DNA of 64,000 bases from Axinella damicornis (taxonomy: Eukaryota; Porifera; Demospongiae; Axinellida; Axinellidae). Under the pieces are notes generated by a model. That model was not told the DNA's origin. It saw nothing but the letters and a program-made list of their open reading frames with translations, and searched no databases. Numbering within the stretch: position 1 is the stretch's first letter; each line of letters opens with the position of its first letter. The translations under genes were made by a program, and so were the position numbers. Below are positions 37,401-50,125 of the stretch, piece after piece. The DNA is taken from contig OZ007515.1 of NCBI GenBank assembly GCA_963931865.1, positions 11,419,663-11,483,662 on the forward strand. Reading direction: 5' to 3'.

Positions 37401-39940
37401 GGAATGGACCACATCATCTTCGTACGAACCCCATCCAACTGTACTTCATCAATGGCTCTCAGGATGAAGACACTCGGTTTGAGCCCAAGCAACGTGGATA
37501 GGGTACTCTTGAAGATTGCGACATCCTGCAAAGAGCACATCCTGAAATCCCTGTCCACTATCACCTCCAGTGCTTCGAAACCACCAGGTATGTGGGACTC
37601 ATCTGAAGAGGGAGGTGGGCAGTGAATGACAAGCCGTTTGAAATAAGTCCTAAGCTGTGATTCGTAGGCCTCAACCAATTGTTCCCCCTCAGCTCCTCCG
37701 AAGCTTTTGGCAATGTAGGCTACCAAGTTGTAGTTGAACCACGAGCTGCATTCGTGCAGAGCGCCAAGCAGGTTGGTGATACTGTCTGCTCTTGAGATCG
37801 CACTTGTGCCATCAAAGATCTGGCACCGTGCATTTGGTTGATGTTTAAAGCAGCCAAGGTACTGGAGGGAAAGCCTAACCTTCTCGACTGGTACTTTGCT
37901 GTTCTCTAGAAGGTCACAAACTCGGAGCACAAAGTCAGCGAAGTTACTCCTAACTGCTTTTGATTCTCTCACCAGTGAACATACTAAGTTATTGAGATCT
38001 CTGTAGCTCTGGTGGGGTGACTTCAAGTATTCGTACCTCATCAACTGAACTGGCTCATTGGACGAGCACATTGGAGCATGCTCTAAGAGCCCATGCTTGT
38101 TATGGGCATGTGCGCTCAGCACTACATGCCTGTGTGAGTCCTCCACAGTGCTAGTAGCAGGTGCAATGGATGGTTGATGTTTTGAATCCTGCAAACTGTC
38201 TGGTAGAGCAGCTGGGAAGAAAGTGGTTCTGCCATTGCTGTCAGGAACATGTGTTCCTTCAGGAGCTCCTACAACAGGATGCAACCACAAGAGTTAATGT
38301 GTAGCATTACAAGCCAGGCATTTCCTGTGGTCAAGTGAGTGATGTACTTTGTGGCTTACACTACCACCTGGCCTGGTCAAAATCTGAACTGTGGGTTTGC
38401 ATAGCCACAATAAGAGGAGAGTTGACCAGGTCAGCAGTAGTCAGCTGATGTCAATGTTGCACATAGGCTAGCCTCATTCCCAGGCCCACGCCATTTTTGA
38501 AGAACGGCAACCGAGAACAGTGTGGGCCTGGAATGAGGCTACATAGGCTATTGACTTGGATAAATTTAACTCTCTCCCAACCAGCAACAGTTCAGCTATT
38601 GGTAGCACATTTGATTTCTCTCTTGTATGGTACTGTCTATAGGTAACGGAATCTGAAATTTCATTGTTAACCTTTTATGAAAGCCATACTAAGATTATTA
38701 TACTAGGAATTTGACCAGTTACGATTACAGCACTTCAAAGCATTCAAGCGGCTTACATGTAGCGAAGATTACATCATCAGTACTTATACTATCCTACCCT
38801 ATGCCAAACAGAAAATTGTCCACAACGCCTGTTTCTGATGCTATATATTACCGGCTATAAGAGTGTACCTGACTGTACCATATTAACAGGGGGGGGGGGG
38901 GGGGGGGGGGGGGCAATTTGCTTGCTGTCTGATCATAATACATAGCGTCCTATCCAGGCCTGTTTGAAAAGGGCCTGGTCAACACTTGCCAGTTTTTCTT
39001 CATGTAATCTGTCAGCATATTATGTAAAGGATTACATTCCTCGAATTTACACGTAGGTAGCTGTCGGTGATGGCATAGTACTATCTATGGTGATGGCTAA
39101 GTGAAAAGTCCTTGCCAAGGAGCGACCAGATGTAAATCTTGGGAGGCTAGATGAGCATGCAGCTTTATCCAGTGGCTACAATGATGCCAGGCCAAGCAGG
39201 CTTGGGTATGCGAGGCTCCAAAACACAAAACTTTAAAATGAAGTAGCGTACATAAAATACACAGGTATAAGTTAACACGAAGCCATTTTAGATGCAGCAA
39301 GCATATTTCATACTCACTGTAGTTCGAATATGGCAGTACTAGAACTGCATGCATGGCATGGGAGTTGCACGGTCTCATTATTATAGAACAAACTGTTTCC
39401 TGCAACCTTACTTATAAGAGCACAGTTCCGGTGTCTTTGAAGCACAGTAGTAATTGTGAACAGTGTAGCCATGCACTTTCCTGAGTGTTCAAACAGTTGA
39501 TTACTCGCATCAAACTTCCCCTACCATTTAGTGCACATGTAGTATAGCTGTAGGGAATGGGATGCCTTCCTACATTCTACGCACTTACCATTCGTTGAAA
39601 TGCGTGCTCCATTGCTTTCCTGAAGCTTTCCTGCTGCTTCCAGTTCCATCTCCAATCTGCCGATGAGTTGGACAAGCCTGTATCCCCCTCTCCCTTCAGT
39701 CACGCACTGCTGCAACACATTTGCAAGCTCACGTGCACAGGAAGCACCTTTGCCTTTCAATATGTTGACTAGCTTTCTGACAGCTTCGAATTCCTGCCCC
39801 TCCAGATCCACATTCAGCTCCTCAATCTCTCTATCTGTGAGCAAGTGAGCCCTCCTCATGTATGGACTGAGTTCGCGCAGGTTCAAAACCTCTTGAAAAT
39901 CAGGTAGCAGTTTATCTAGGATTTTCTCCTCAGCAGACAT
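34460..39940 (-). CDS. CARD adaptor-like protein with three SH3-like domains (paralogue 1)
   Basis: Coding exons 39940-39589, 38268-37283 and 36958-34460 (phases 1 and 0) give about 1,278 residues. The N-terminus is CARD-like (MRRAHLLTDREIEELNV, NILKGKGASCARELANVL). Exon 2 carries the shared central domain (CSSWFNYNLVAYIAKSFG; LGLKPSVFILRAIDE). Exon 3 starts with a basic, disordered stretch, then four degenerate copies of a repeat built on LQTSRLPQPEVSAVKLDKTR, then three SH3-like domains: about 35560-35380 (ending GFVPYSCIRI), 35255-35090 (VAIQDHTA ... WVYG ... GCLPRISC) and 34935-34780 (... FWIPSSYLRP). SH3 domains bind proline-rich partners, so a scaffold linking CARD assembly to SH3 ligands is a fair inference. 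A non-coding first exon ending at 41180 precedes the ATG-bearing exon. Confidence 0.78.
35817..36095 (-). repeat. Coding minisatellite in the CARD-SH3 gene
   Basis: Four in-frame copies of about 66-78 bases encode variants of LQTSRLPQPEVSAVKLDKTR joined by EPAR(HLE). Copy lengths differ by multiples of three, so the frame holds. They lie between the basic region and the first SH3-like domain. Confidence 0.85.
38465..38541. mobile_element. CTCGTTCCCAGGCC-family element, about 77 bp
   Basis: It starts TAGCCTCATTCCCAGGCCCA and ends TGGGCCTGGAATGAGGCTA. The interior GAAGAACGGCAACCGAGAAC resembles, rearranged, the interior of the copy at 27692-27800. Confidence 0.7.
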
Positions 39941-41179
39941 TCTCTGCTCGTAAGCTATAAGGGATTGAAAACAAAGAAGTCAGTAACACAAAATGTCTGC
40001 ATGGGAATACACGATCACAATTGCATAGTAACTAACACACTGGCCTTGTTCTCAGGTCTGAGGCTTAATATGCCTATAAAGGGTCCATAGGAACCCTGAG
40101 TTCTGCATTGGAGTTCATGCATGAGTAGCATTCAAATCTTTGGTATTCGAGTCACATGAATGGTTTGAAGATGTGCTACATGTAGGCGAGGATGAAACTG
40201 GATCACCTGGGTTCCAACTCTGAACCCCATGCGTGAACAGTATGTATACGATAATGCACAGTTCTTGCAAACTACAGTGTAAATTAAGAAACTAGGTTGT
40301 CAGCAGATATTGGGGGAGTACACATGTGCACTGCACGACTGTTATGGGACTTAGGGATCAAGAGTTCATATTCTGTTGCAAGAGCGATAGTATCTATGAT
40401 TGTCTTACAAAGCTGAGAAACCACAACAAAGGGGAAATGGTTGTCCAATAGTTGTAGTACCATTCAAACTGCTTCCTCTCAGTACAAGACTCAGTAGTAC
40501 TACCTCAGCTACCTCAGCGTCACACACAATTAGACCAGAAATGCTCATCTGTAATACTGGAGCACAAACACTGATTTAAACCACATAGCTACGTGATTAA
40601 AAACTGTAGCACGATATGGTTGCCAAGTATTCATTATTGGCTCAAACACACACCCTAGAAACATGCAATTGCATACATGCATTCCACAGCAGCAAAACAC
40701 AAACAGAGTGACAGAGACAGTCATGCCACCCAGACAAGTATGTTGCACTTTGAACTGTAGACTTGGTGCAAATCGATATTATAGCTATATATGGTCTCAG
40801 ATCTACATAGACCCTCCCTCTCCTCTCACTCCTTCTGGAGCTGGGGCATGTGCCTGCCTATAAATATGCTCAATGATTATATAAGCACATGCATAGTAAC
40901 AATCAATACTCATGGACAACTAGGGAAAGGTAGATTTTCAGTGAAAATATTGATCATAATCAGTAGCAGTTAATTCTTTTCCTGACACTCAAATGCCTGT
41001 ACCTATAGCCACACACAGGTCTCTACAAAATGAGTTACTAGTATGAATACTCTTGGATGCAGTGTTGCCAACTCTCACGACGCCTGGGATTGGTAACAGT
41101 ATTCACATCCTTCCTATTACACAACTAGCTATATATCAGTGAGACGAGATCTGTACAATTTACAGGAGTTCGCTCTTAC

Positions 41180-41290
41180 CTGAGCTGCTCGGCTCTGTCC
41201 TGCAGTTTCAATGGATTGTCCTGCGGATTTGCTGCTGTGCTTAGTGCTGCTGCTAGCTTCTGTAAAGCCTCATCTACTGCGTCCTACTTC
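41180..41290 (-). other. Probable 5' non-coding exon of the CARD-SH3 gene
   Basis: CAGCTCAG|gtaaga gives a strong donor at 41179-41178 and fits the acceptor cccttatag before the exon holding the ATG at 39940. The 5' boundary is a guess. A frame of 34 codons with amphipathic content is open here, but it is out of phase with the CARD frame and has no ATG. A six-codon upstream ORF starts at about 41272. Confidence 0.45.
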
Positions 41291-42149
41291 CGGAGGAGGT
41301 GCGTTATGTGGGGCCGCGGTGTGCGTGCACAGTCGTGCATATCTCATTCCCAGACTGGAACGAAAATAAAGCGGCATGCATGTGCAATATGAGCGGGTTT
41401 TTCAGGCTGACCATATAGATGTCTGTAACCGGAGTGGGGACTGTTGGCTTGTCTCTTCCTTGTCATAGAGCTTGACTACCACAGGATTGGGAAAAGGGAG
41501 ATGGCCGGTGTAGAAGTGGATGACCTCTGCCGCACTCTGGTGCTCCCTTAGCCAACACTTTCCATGCACAATGTATAGCTGAGAAAACACACACTTCAAC
41601 ACACTCACATGCATCCTGTGAAAATGTGTCTAGCATTAAAAACTTAAGGGTCATTTCAAAACTCATGCCAATCACAACGGTCAGCTTTCGCAATGCACAG
41701 ATAGATGCGCGGATTTTTCATTATAAACATGTGATACATGTTTATGATTCTGAAATGTCGTATTTTGTATCTTATACCTATACTGCATGCAACCTAGCTG
41801 GCCGTACTGTACGCCATTGGATCAATCATACTAATAAACACTGCCATATCTTAACACAGAAACAAGGCTGTATATATATCTTATGGTGTGTGTGAACTTT
41901 CAGTACACCTGCAGTGCACGAGATATGGGCTTGATATAACAATGCAGTTGGTGAAGAGTCATGTTGAGCAGTTTCTCTAGCTTAGTAGATGCATTGATGC
42001 ATGGTACTCTAGTCACTTGGCTGCTGCTGGGCAGGGCTCGAGCCCTTCCACAATTCTCCCCTGAAACTCGCCAACACTTGACAGATCATATCCACAGCAT
42101 AAACAGCTTACAAGTCATACTTAAAACATTACACAATCAAAAGAAACGT

Positions 42150-45100
42150 TCAATTGGCACAGGCTGCAGTGAGTCTTGCTTCACGTTTCTTTCGCAATTC
42201 GAGTTGCCTGTTTAACTCTGCGACAAGATGAAAGAGTTGGATGAGTTCATCGAATTCAGGTCCCATTGTTTGGATCCGGGACTGGAGAGTCATGTTGAGC
42301 AGTTTCTCTATGTCAGTTTCACCAGCAGGAATGGCCTCATCAAGGTGGGGGTTGAACCGACAGAAGGGGATTCCCTGCTCAATCAGGCGACTCTTGGTGT
42401 TCTGAGCTACTGACTCTGATTCAACCAGCTGAAGACAAAATTAGTACGTACTGTGAGACACTGTTACAAATCCCTCCATCACATAACACCTATAGAGAGA
42501 TGTGTATATCCGAAGTAGCCATCCAGACTTGACTCCTTATATAGTATGAAAACGGTGTGCATCAATGTAATTGGATGGTAGGTCAGCGTAAAGCACCAAG
42601 CTGCAATAGTCATATACAAGTCTAGTACCTGGGTGGTACAACAGCTGCCAATGCTCGCTACATACACATGCTATTTTGCTGTTCTGGCTGCAGTACCGTT
42701 GTACACACAATGTCATATAGCTTGTACCAATACCCAGGCCAACCCGGCCCTGGCCCGAGTAAAATTCAGCCCAGGTAGAAATTTCTATACATGGATGGCC
42801 ACAGAAAGGGAGTACTCCCAACCATCAACGCTTGGACTCCCCGAGAATAATTATAGGACGTAGTATCCTAAGATTAGCCGCAGGGAGTATAATATAGGGA
42901 GGCATGCTCCCAGGGCACCTAGTAAAGCTGTGAGTCATTGCCATGGCAGTTGCTTTGACTGTACCCTGACAAGCAAATTGGGAATTTGGCAGGCATTAGA
43001 TTTGGCAAAAAGACCAAAACAAAATCAGTCATGGATCAAGTGGCACAGTTGTCAGCTGAGATTGCATGTGTTCATTACATACATACCACAGTCACTCACA
43101 GCCAGGCATATGTAGAGACCCTATAGCCAGACACATACCACAGTCACTCACAGCCAGGCATATGTAGAGACCCTAGCCAGACACATACCACAGTCACTCA
43201 CAGCCAGGCATACGTAGAGACCCTAGCCAGACACAGCCAATGCTCCTGTTCTAAGCAATACAAGCTGGTAGACAAGACAGTTACGTAAATGGTAAAGTAT
43301 ACTGGCACACAACTATAAGTGACACACATACATGCACACACACACAAGGGCACACATACACACTCACAGCAGTGGTAAGAAGAATGATCAGGTTCTGCGC
43401 ACGCTTCTTCAAAGAGTCTCCAGATTTGAACCAGTGCTTCCCGAAGAAGAGAAACTGTTGAGCATCCGTCTTTCCCAACACCTCCGGAGGAAAGATCCCA
43501 GTTCCAACCGAGACCACCAATGCTATGTCTAACTTCAATCTCTTCTGGCGATGGTAGTTCTGGATCGCAGTCAGTCCTGATTCACAGGGATTGTTGGCCA
43601 GCACTCCACCGTCGACATAATCCTCAAACTCGGTGAAAAACATCGGGGCTGCGGATGTGTAGCGAGCCACTTTCCAGATCGGCTCTGCAGGAAAGCACAT
43701 ACAATCAGGCAACTTAAGCTCATTCAATATGAAGGTTTAACATCAGCAGATATACATGTGCACAAAGGCAAGTAGAGCTAATTCATGGCACGTACGTGTG
43801 CTAAACTCATCGGCAAAGCAGTTGTTGAAGAAGTGTAGCTCTGGCACCGTGGTTCTCTTATTCACTGCAGCAATGAGTACTCTGCAGCAATGGGATAATG
43901 ATGTCATTATGACATCATTGCATTGGTCGTACATAGTCATTGCACTGACAGCGCCTACGTGCAACAACAAATGAACAATACTGCACACTGCAAGGTTATC
44001 CTAATGTTGTACTGGGCTGATGCATAGCTGCACCACCTGATCCACAGCAGCAACGGACTATTGATGTGCAAAATCCCGCAAACCAACCCTAGGTAAAAAC
44101 AACATCTTTTAGAGTGTGGGTCAGCTGCAACTGCATATTATAATACAAAATCATGTCTGCGGGTTACACCATGGTAGGGAGCCAAGTGGGGCAATAAAAT
44201 GAGATGTCACATGGTGGAGGGAAAAGTGCATGGGGGAGGAGAGAGAGAAGGAAGATGGATCAAGTGAGTACGTGGGAATAATTGCTAACATACCTTGGGA
44301 ATGTGACATCACTCATTGTCATGTCTGTCCCGAGCTCCTCCTTCAGTAGCTTCTCCAAGGCCTCCGTGTTATAGGCAAATCCAATCCGATCGTTGGAGAA
44401 CACCTCATCCTTCAGCCTGAAATACAGCTGCCGTAGCTGACAGAGGGTCTTCTTTGCTAAAAATATGTAAGAGACACTTTTATTACCACAACGAATAGTA
44501 TATGTACATCCACGCTAACTCAATCACTTGATAGGGAATTGCTGCTATAAGCTGTTTCTGGCTACCGTGCACAGAACAAAGTAGTAACCACAGGTATACT
44601 GTTGGACTGCATGCAAAGTAGTCTAGGTCCAGTCATTGCATATCACAGTCATTCCCACATATCAAGTGGACTGCACTCTAGTCTTGTTCCCAGACCCTCA
44701 TACGCGTGGAATCTGGGTACGAGACTAACTGCACTCCTGATAGTGGAAGGTACTTGTAGGGCAAACTTACCTTTCAGAATAGTACCTCAGGTGTTCAGAG
44801 GTCATTGTTCTGGCGCGTTCATCAAATAATGTTGATTGTACATTGAATAACGTTGATTGTATATCGGACCAGTGAGAATTATAAATAATTTTCACTGGTC
44901 TGATATACAATATACATTTTGGTCAGGGCACGACGGTGATCACGAAGATGTAGTCAGAATTTTTGTGTTCCTTTCCTATATACATGCGCTGTAAGGTTTA
45001 TACAGATTGCATTGTCCTTTACCAGCAGTGTAATAGTGTGTGTAATGTACTCCAGCAAAAAAACCTGCAATGTGATTACTTTGTGCTGGTAGTAACTGGG

Positions 45101-48100
45101 GCTGAATTGAGTTACATATAGCTGAGGTAATACAGTATGACCATTTGTAAGACTATCTCACCATAGACCATTGCCAGTGCTATCACGCCTCCAGTGGAGG
45201 TTGCAACAATCCAGTCGAAAAGCTCCGTGATTTGTCGCCCAGTTGCCTGCTCAATCTGCCTCAGTACCTCGATCTGGATCAACCCCCGGATGCCACCCCC
45301 GTCCAGACACAAAATTCGACTCCCGCCCTTCATGCTAAACACTCTCTGGTCCTTCTTGGTTTTCTTGTATTTCAGCAGCTCTCTCTGCTGCATTGTGACA
45401 GCAATTGCTGCATCAGTGTTTGCACTGAACGAACCTGACCCTTCCAGAAGGTGGTTTACACAGTGATGAAGCTGATCATACACCATCTGTGAATCCTCAC
45501 ACTCCCCGATTTTCACACTCTTTGAGCTTTGGGTTGAAGAGACAAGATCCCGACTTTCCACGTCTCCATTCCACTGTCCAACTGGGCCATCAGGGAAATC
45601 CCCTTTGTTTCTGTTCAAAACCGGGGAGCGACTAGAATCACGAAATGACCTCATTCGTGGCAATTTGTAGAAGCCGTGTTTTGCAATCTCTCCGGTGGTT
45701 GACCCAACTGACACCAGTAGATCTACGAGCTTCATCTGTTTGGATTGCAGACCTATGTCTAGTGGGGTGTCATCGCAAATATTCAGAGCACTTGGGTTGG
45801 CTCCAAATGTAACGAGGAGTTTCACCAGAAGTTCCTCCCCCACCTGCAAAGGGATATTAGGCTGTGATGATTGTGTCACAGACATAAACTCAACATTGGC
45901 CAGAGCCTGCTCACTATTCCCATGGAGGCTCATTGAGGCCGGGAATGACACCCGGTACATATGCAATTACACGCATGTACGTTTGCACATCAATTCAGCA
46001 TTGTACTAGATGAGGACGGTATCAGAGTTTCATTCTATATAATAGTTAGACACCGAGACCAAGGGATCTACACGATTTAGAAACCTGAAGGCCCTGGGCT
46101 GTAGCGCCCGAGCGCCAGCGAGGGCGCTACTAAGGGCCTGAGGGTTTCTAAATCGCGTAGATCCCATTGGTCGAGGTGTCTAACTATTTTAGACTATAGC
46201 AACGGTAGCTACATAGCAACAGTGTAGTTCACTTGGGATAGCTATATAGGCAGTCAGTAATGGCCGAGCGTCCCAGTCTTCTCGAGCTCCTAGGACAAGA
46301 CGTCTTCGATGCGTTCTTCAACTTCGAGCAGCCATCCCAGACTAGAGCTGAGAACGAGGTTGGGGGCGGAGCGCTAGCGAACGAGAATGAGCTACCAGAG
46401 TTGGGCGGGACTGAGATCGATAGACTTCTCGAGCAGGCTTTGGAGACCTTCGAGAGCGAGAGCAAGCTACCAGTTGCAGAGCAGCAAGCACGACGTTTCG
46501 CAAAACCGAAGACCGAAGAAGAAGTAGCCAAGGCGCGGAAGGCCAGTATCCCTAAGAAAACTCTGGCTGACACCAAATATTGCGTTCACCTCTGGAACGA
46601 GTGGAAGGGACAGAGAAACAGCACGAACACGCCTGAGGTTGTCCCTGAAGGTTTCGTAGATATGGCTGTAGTAAGCCTTCAGCACTGGCTGAGCCGCTTC
46701 GTCCTCGAAGTCCGCAAAAAGGATGGCAGTGAGTATCCAGCTAATACACTGCACCATCTCTGTTGTGGGATCATGCGACATCTCAGGCTCAACGGTCGAC
46801 CAGAGCTAGACTTCTTCAAGGACCCTACCTTCAGCGACTTCAGAGCCACCCTAGACTCAGAGATGAAACGGATCCAGTCTGCTGGTATAGGATCGAAACG
46901 TCGACAAGCAGAGCCACTCTCCGAGAAGGAGGAGGAGCTACTGTGGAGCACAGGACAGCTTGGACACCACACCCCGCAAGCCCTTGTGGACACTGTCTTC
47001 TTCATGTGTGGCATCTATTTCGCACTGCGGAGTGGGCATGAACACAGAGCGCTTCGCTTCCACCCTTCTCAGATTGAGCTTGTGGAGCGTCCTGATCAGA
47101 GAGCATTCCTTCGTTACACCGAAGACCTGTCCAAGAACAATCCAGGAGGACTAAAGGGGAGAACAAGGAAGCCTAAGGTCGTAACTCACCATGAGAGCTC
47201 AGACAACTCCAGCCGATGCTTTGTGAGATTATACAAACTCTACATTAGCAAATGCCCTCAACTTCGTCCAAAGGAGGCATTCTACCTCAAGCCACTCAGG
47301 GCTCCGACTAACGACACTTGCTGGTACAGCTCACAACCGATGGGGCACTGCACGCTGGCAGGAACAGTGGCAAGACTGTGTAAAGCAGCAGGGATCACAG
47401 TCGAATCACTCCCTGAGAGCGACAACAGCCACACGTCTGTATCAAGCTGGCGTTGACGAGCAACTCATAATGGAGAGAACAGGGCATCACAGTGTTGACG
47501 GAGTTCGAAGCTACAAGCGAACCAGTGCAGAACAGCTTGAGAACATGTCAGATATCCTTGCACTAAGTAAGAAGCCAAGATGTGACTACTCTCAACTGTG
47601 CTCTTCACGATCCGTTACAGCCGCCGCCCCGGTTAAGGAGTCAACTCATACACAGAACACTCACCAGCAACTTGCATTTCATCCAGACAACCTCCAGCAC
47701 ATGTTTACTTTCAACAGTTGTTCTGACGTCAACATTAATGTTCACATTCAGTAAGCTTTGTATGTGCATTGCTCATGTGTTACTCCCGTATCTATGTATC
47801 GTGCATAGCATGGGCAACCACCAAATTAAATTTTAACCCCTATCTGGAGTGTTTATCACCAAGCATGTTAGAAATACATGAGAACATATTTTTACGTCTA
47901 CAATACATGAAAACAAGCATGTTCTACATTTCGAGTATTCTAAGTGCTTGTGGGGAGTATTCTAAGTGCTCCAGGATACACAAACGGAGTATTCTAAGTG
48001 CTCCAGGGCAGACTCAGCAGTCTCTATGTAAAATAGAGACTGGAATTTAGCCAATCAAAATGCAGGATTACTACTAACTATAGTCTAAATATATGCATTC

Positions 48101-50125
48101 GTGCCTCTAGTAATGTCTATTGCTCTCTAGTAATCGTATAGAAACAAAGTCATGAAAGCAGTCTGCGGCATATTGGCATGAGTTACTCCAGTGCTACATT
48201 TACATACACTGTCCCTACCATGACCGCCAAGTGCAGAGCAGAGTTGCCATCCGGTCCCGGTAGATTGACCTTGACGTCAGCATGGGTGAGCAGCGTCATG
48301 AGTAGGTCCAACCTCTTCGCTCGCTTGTGCTTCACGATGGCATGAATGGGGGCATCTCCAGCCTCGTTCCGGCTATTACTGTCAACTCCAGGGACGCTTA
48401 GCAGTTCCATCAGCGACTGCAAGTTGTCAAAAGATTAATCAGTCAGAGTAGAGGTGTGCATTTAAATATTTAATTGCTATTTCCTCTAATTGCTAGATTT
48501 GATTATTAATTTACTCAGTCCTCCAATGTAGGCTGATACCACTGTTGTGATAGGCTAACAGGTATACAATTGGTGGAACCGTAGTTACATTACTCTACTT
48601 TCAGTGAACTCTGATTGGCTGATAAGTTAAAATGATGTTAGCAGATGGATGCATACCTAACTGGTAAGGAGAACTAGAGTAACATGTTTTCCATGGTCCA
48701 TTGACTTATGTATAGTAACAAGAATATTGACGTAAACAGATCCACTGAGGTGAGGATAATTATATTCATCCTTTCCACAAGCATGTTTTGAATGAAGATC
48801 AACTGTCTTTTACAACTAGAGACGCTATGTAGAGCACTTACACTCTACATGAAATGCTGGACTTTGCTTTTTCGTGCTAACATCCGATGATTGCATACCT
48901 GACGAAATGCAAGCCAACGTGTGCACAGCATATAATGACAACTAACAGCTTTGAGGACTTCCTTCTTTCGTGCTTCCAGTATAATATGTATTCTCAGATC
49001 GGAAGATTGCATTACAAGAAGGAAATGTTGAGGATGTGTCCTCAGGATTAATGGTGACAGTTCAGAGCCATTGAAATCTGGTATTAGCTCCATTGTGATC
49101 TATGAATAAGCCAATCTGACTCGTGGTTTAAAATGTGAGATGTCTGAACCGTTAGGACCCAAGATTTGGACTCAAGTGACTATGTTCTATCCCACCTCAG
49201 AGCTCTTGGGAAGGTGTAAGGAATATTCAAACTCTGCCTCTATCCCACCTCAGAGCTCTTGGGATGGTGTAAGGAATACTCAAACTCTGCCGACTTCTTC
49301 CGGTGCACTTTGTTATGCAGGTAGTTCAGTAAACCCTGTACAAGGCAGAGAAACAGAATGTAGGATTTTGATAGCTACAATCAAGGGATTGTAGGAAACT
49401 TGGAAGCAGTCACACTTGTGCGCATGCATTGTTTGGTACAGAACCTGATCCATCAAGCCTAGCCAGCCAGGTTACAGCTATTTCCGCAGTGTAGAGATAG
49501 CTGTTGGCGGGCAGGTGGAATGCTTTTCCTTCTCTTCTCAGTTGATTAGTGTATCAAAGTCAACACTGATGAGTATAAAACAATGGAGCTCTGTCCAAAA
49601 AAAATAACAGTTACACAGCTCTTGTGTCAGTGCTATACTCCATAGTGAACAGGTGTGTATAGGCCATGCTACTAGTAACTATACTCAGATACTTATCACA
49701 ATCACAAGCCGTTTGTATGTCAATCCAAAAATTAAATTCTGTTAAGTAGGCAGGGGTCTGCCCCACACAATTGCATCAGTGTTAATAGTTATGCCCTATA
49801 CCTCCTTGTGTTTGTGATCTTCATAGCCAAACTTCCGAGTGGGCTGGTAGGAGTGGGAGCGCTGAGGTTTCGAGGGACGGGATTTGTGTGTTCCTTTTGG
49901 GCTTTTGTCTTCTGGCGTCAAAACGTCCAGCGATGAACTTTTGGGAAGGGTGTTGAACTTGTGATGCGCAGCTGGAGATCCAACGGGAGAGTTTGTGGCA
50001 GAGAGGCACTTTTTAAGACTCTTTGGGCAGGCAGGCTCCACCCACTCCTCCTCCACAAGAGAACTGACTGCAATATGGGCCAACCCACTGGCCAGTGACT
50101 GTACTGCACTCATTTTCTCCGCCAT
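42150..50125 (-). CDS. Calcium-independent phospholipase A2-like (ankyrin + patatin), copy 1
   Basis: Seven exons: 50125-49802, 48416-48219, 45843-45162, 44456-44294, 43881-43796, 43684-43368 and 42428-42150; 682 residues. Start is ATGGCGGAG in good context; a likely 5' UTR exon ends at 50603. Ankyrin-like segments: NEAGDAPIHAIVKHKRAKRLDLL, PDGNSALHLAVM and FGANPSALNICDDTPLDIG. The patatin domain follows: oxyanion loop DGGGIRGL, nucleophile elbow ATSTGG, catalytic Asp in YVDGGVLANNP. The family hydrolyses glycerophospholipids at sn-2 through a Ser-Asp dyad. The first Gly of GxSxG is Ala here, unlike the neighbouring copy. The layout resembles PLA2G6 but with fewer ankyrin repeats. Intron 2 hosts an antisense recombinase relic. 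Confident on family; catalytic activity is uncertain. Confidence 0.88.
43081..43236. repeat. Tandem repeat, about 3 copies of a 46-50 bp unit
   Basis: The unit starts ACATACCACAGTCACTCACA and continues GCCAGGCATATGTAGAGACC. It lies between the patatin exon and last exon of iPLA2 copy 1. Confidence 0.85.
44855..44910. repeat. Small inverted repeat
   Basis: ATTGTATATCGGACCAGTGA and its near-complement TCACTGGTCTGATATACAAT flank about 16 AT-rich bases. Intronic in iPLA2 copy 1. Confidence 0.65.
46043..46190. repeat. Long inverted repeat upstream of the Crypton-type gene
   Basis: Arms begin ATAGTTAGACACC and end GGTGTCTAACTAT. They pair through GGGATCTACACGATTTAGAA, GGCCC and GTAGCGCCC blocks, with a GC-rich centre. 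The right end lies 70 bp before the recombinase ATG, so it may be part of that element or a nested MITE. Confidence 0.75.
46260..47754 (+). pseudogene. Crypton-type tyrosine recombinase (KCTD1/DUF3504-like), frameshifted
   Basis: A 398-codon ORF (46260-47456) has an N-terminal helical DNA-binding-like segment (KKTLADTKYCVHLWNEWK), then blocks typical of Crypton-derived proteins: YPANTLHHLCCGIMRHLR, FALRSGHEHRALRF, AFYLKPL and CWYSSQPMGHCTLAGTVARL. Between about 47394 and 47404 the frame slips by one base: from 47404 the +1 frame continues the family pattern as NHSLRATTATRLYQAGVDEQ, then ERTGHHSVDGVRSYKR, to a stop at 47754. The catalytic HxxR, second His and nucleophile Tyr are therefore all beyond the slip. 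It is a recent relic or an assembly error in an intact element. It lies on the + strand inside an intron of a minus-strand iPLA2 gene. Family call is strong. Confidence 0.85.
49190..49295. repeat. Two-copy tandem duplication
   Basis: TATCCCACCTCAGAGCTCTT ... GGTGTAAGGAATATTCAAAC is duplicated head to tail with few changes. Intron 1 of iPLA2 copy 1. Confidence 0.8.
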
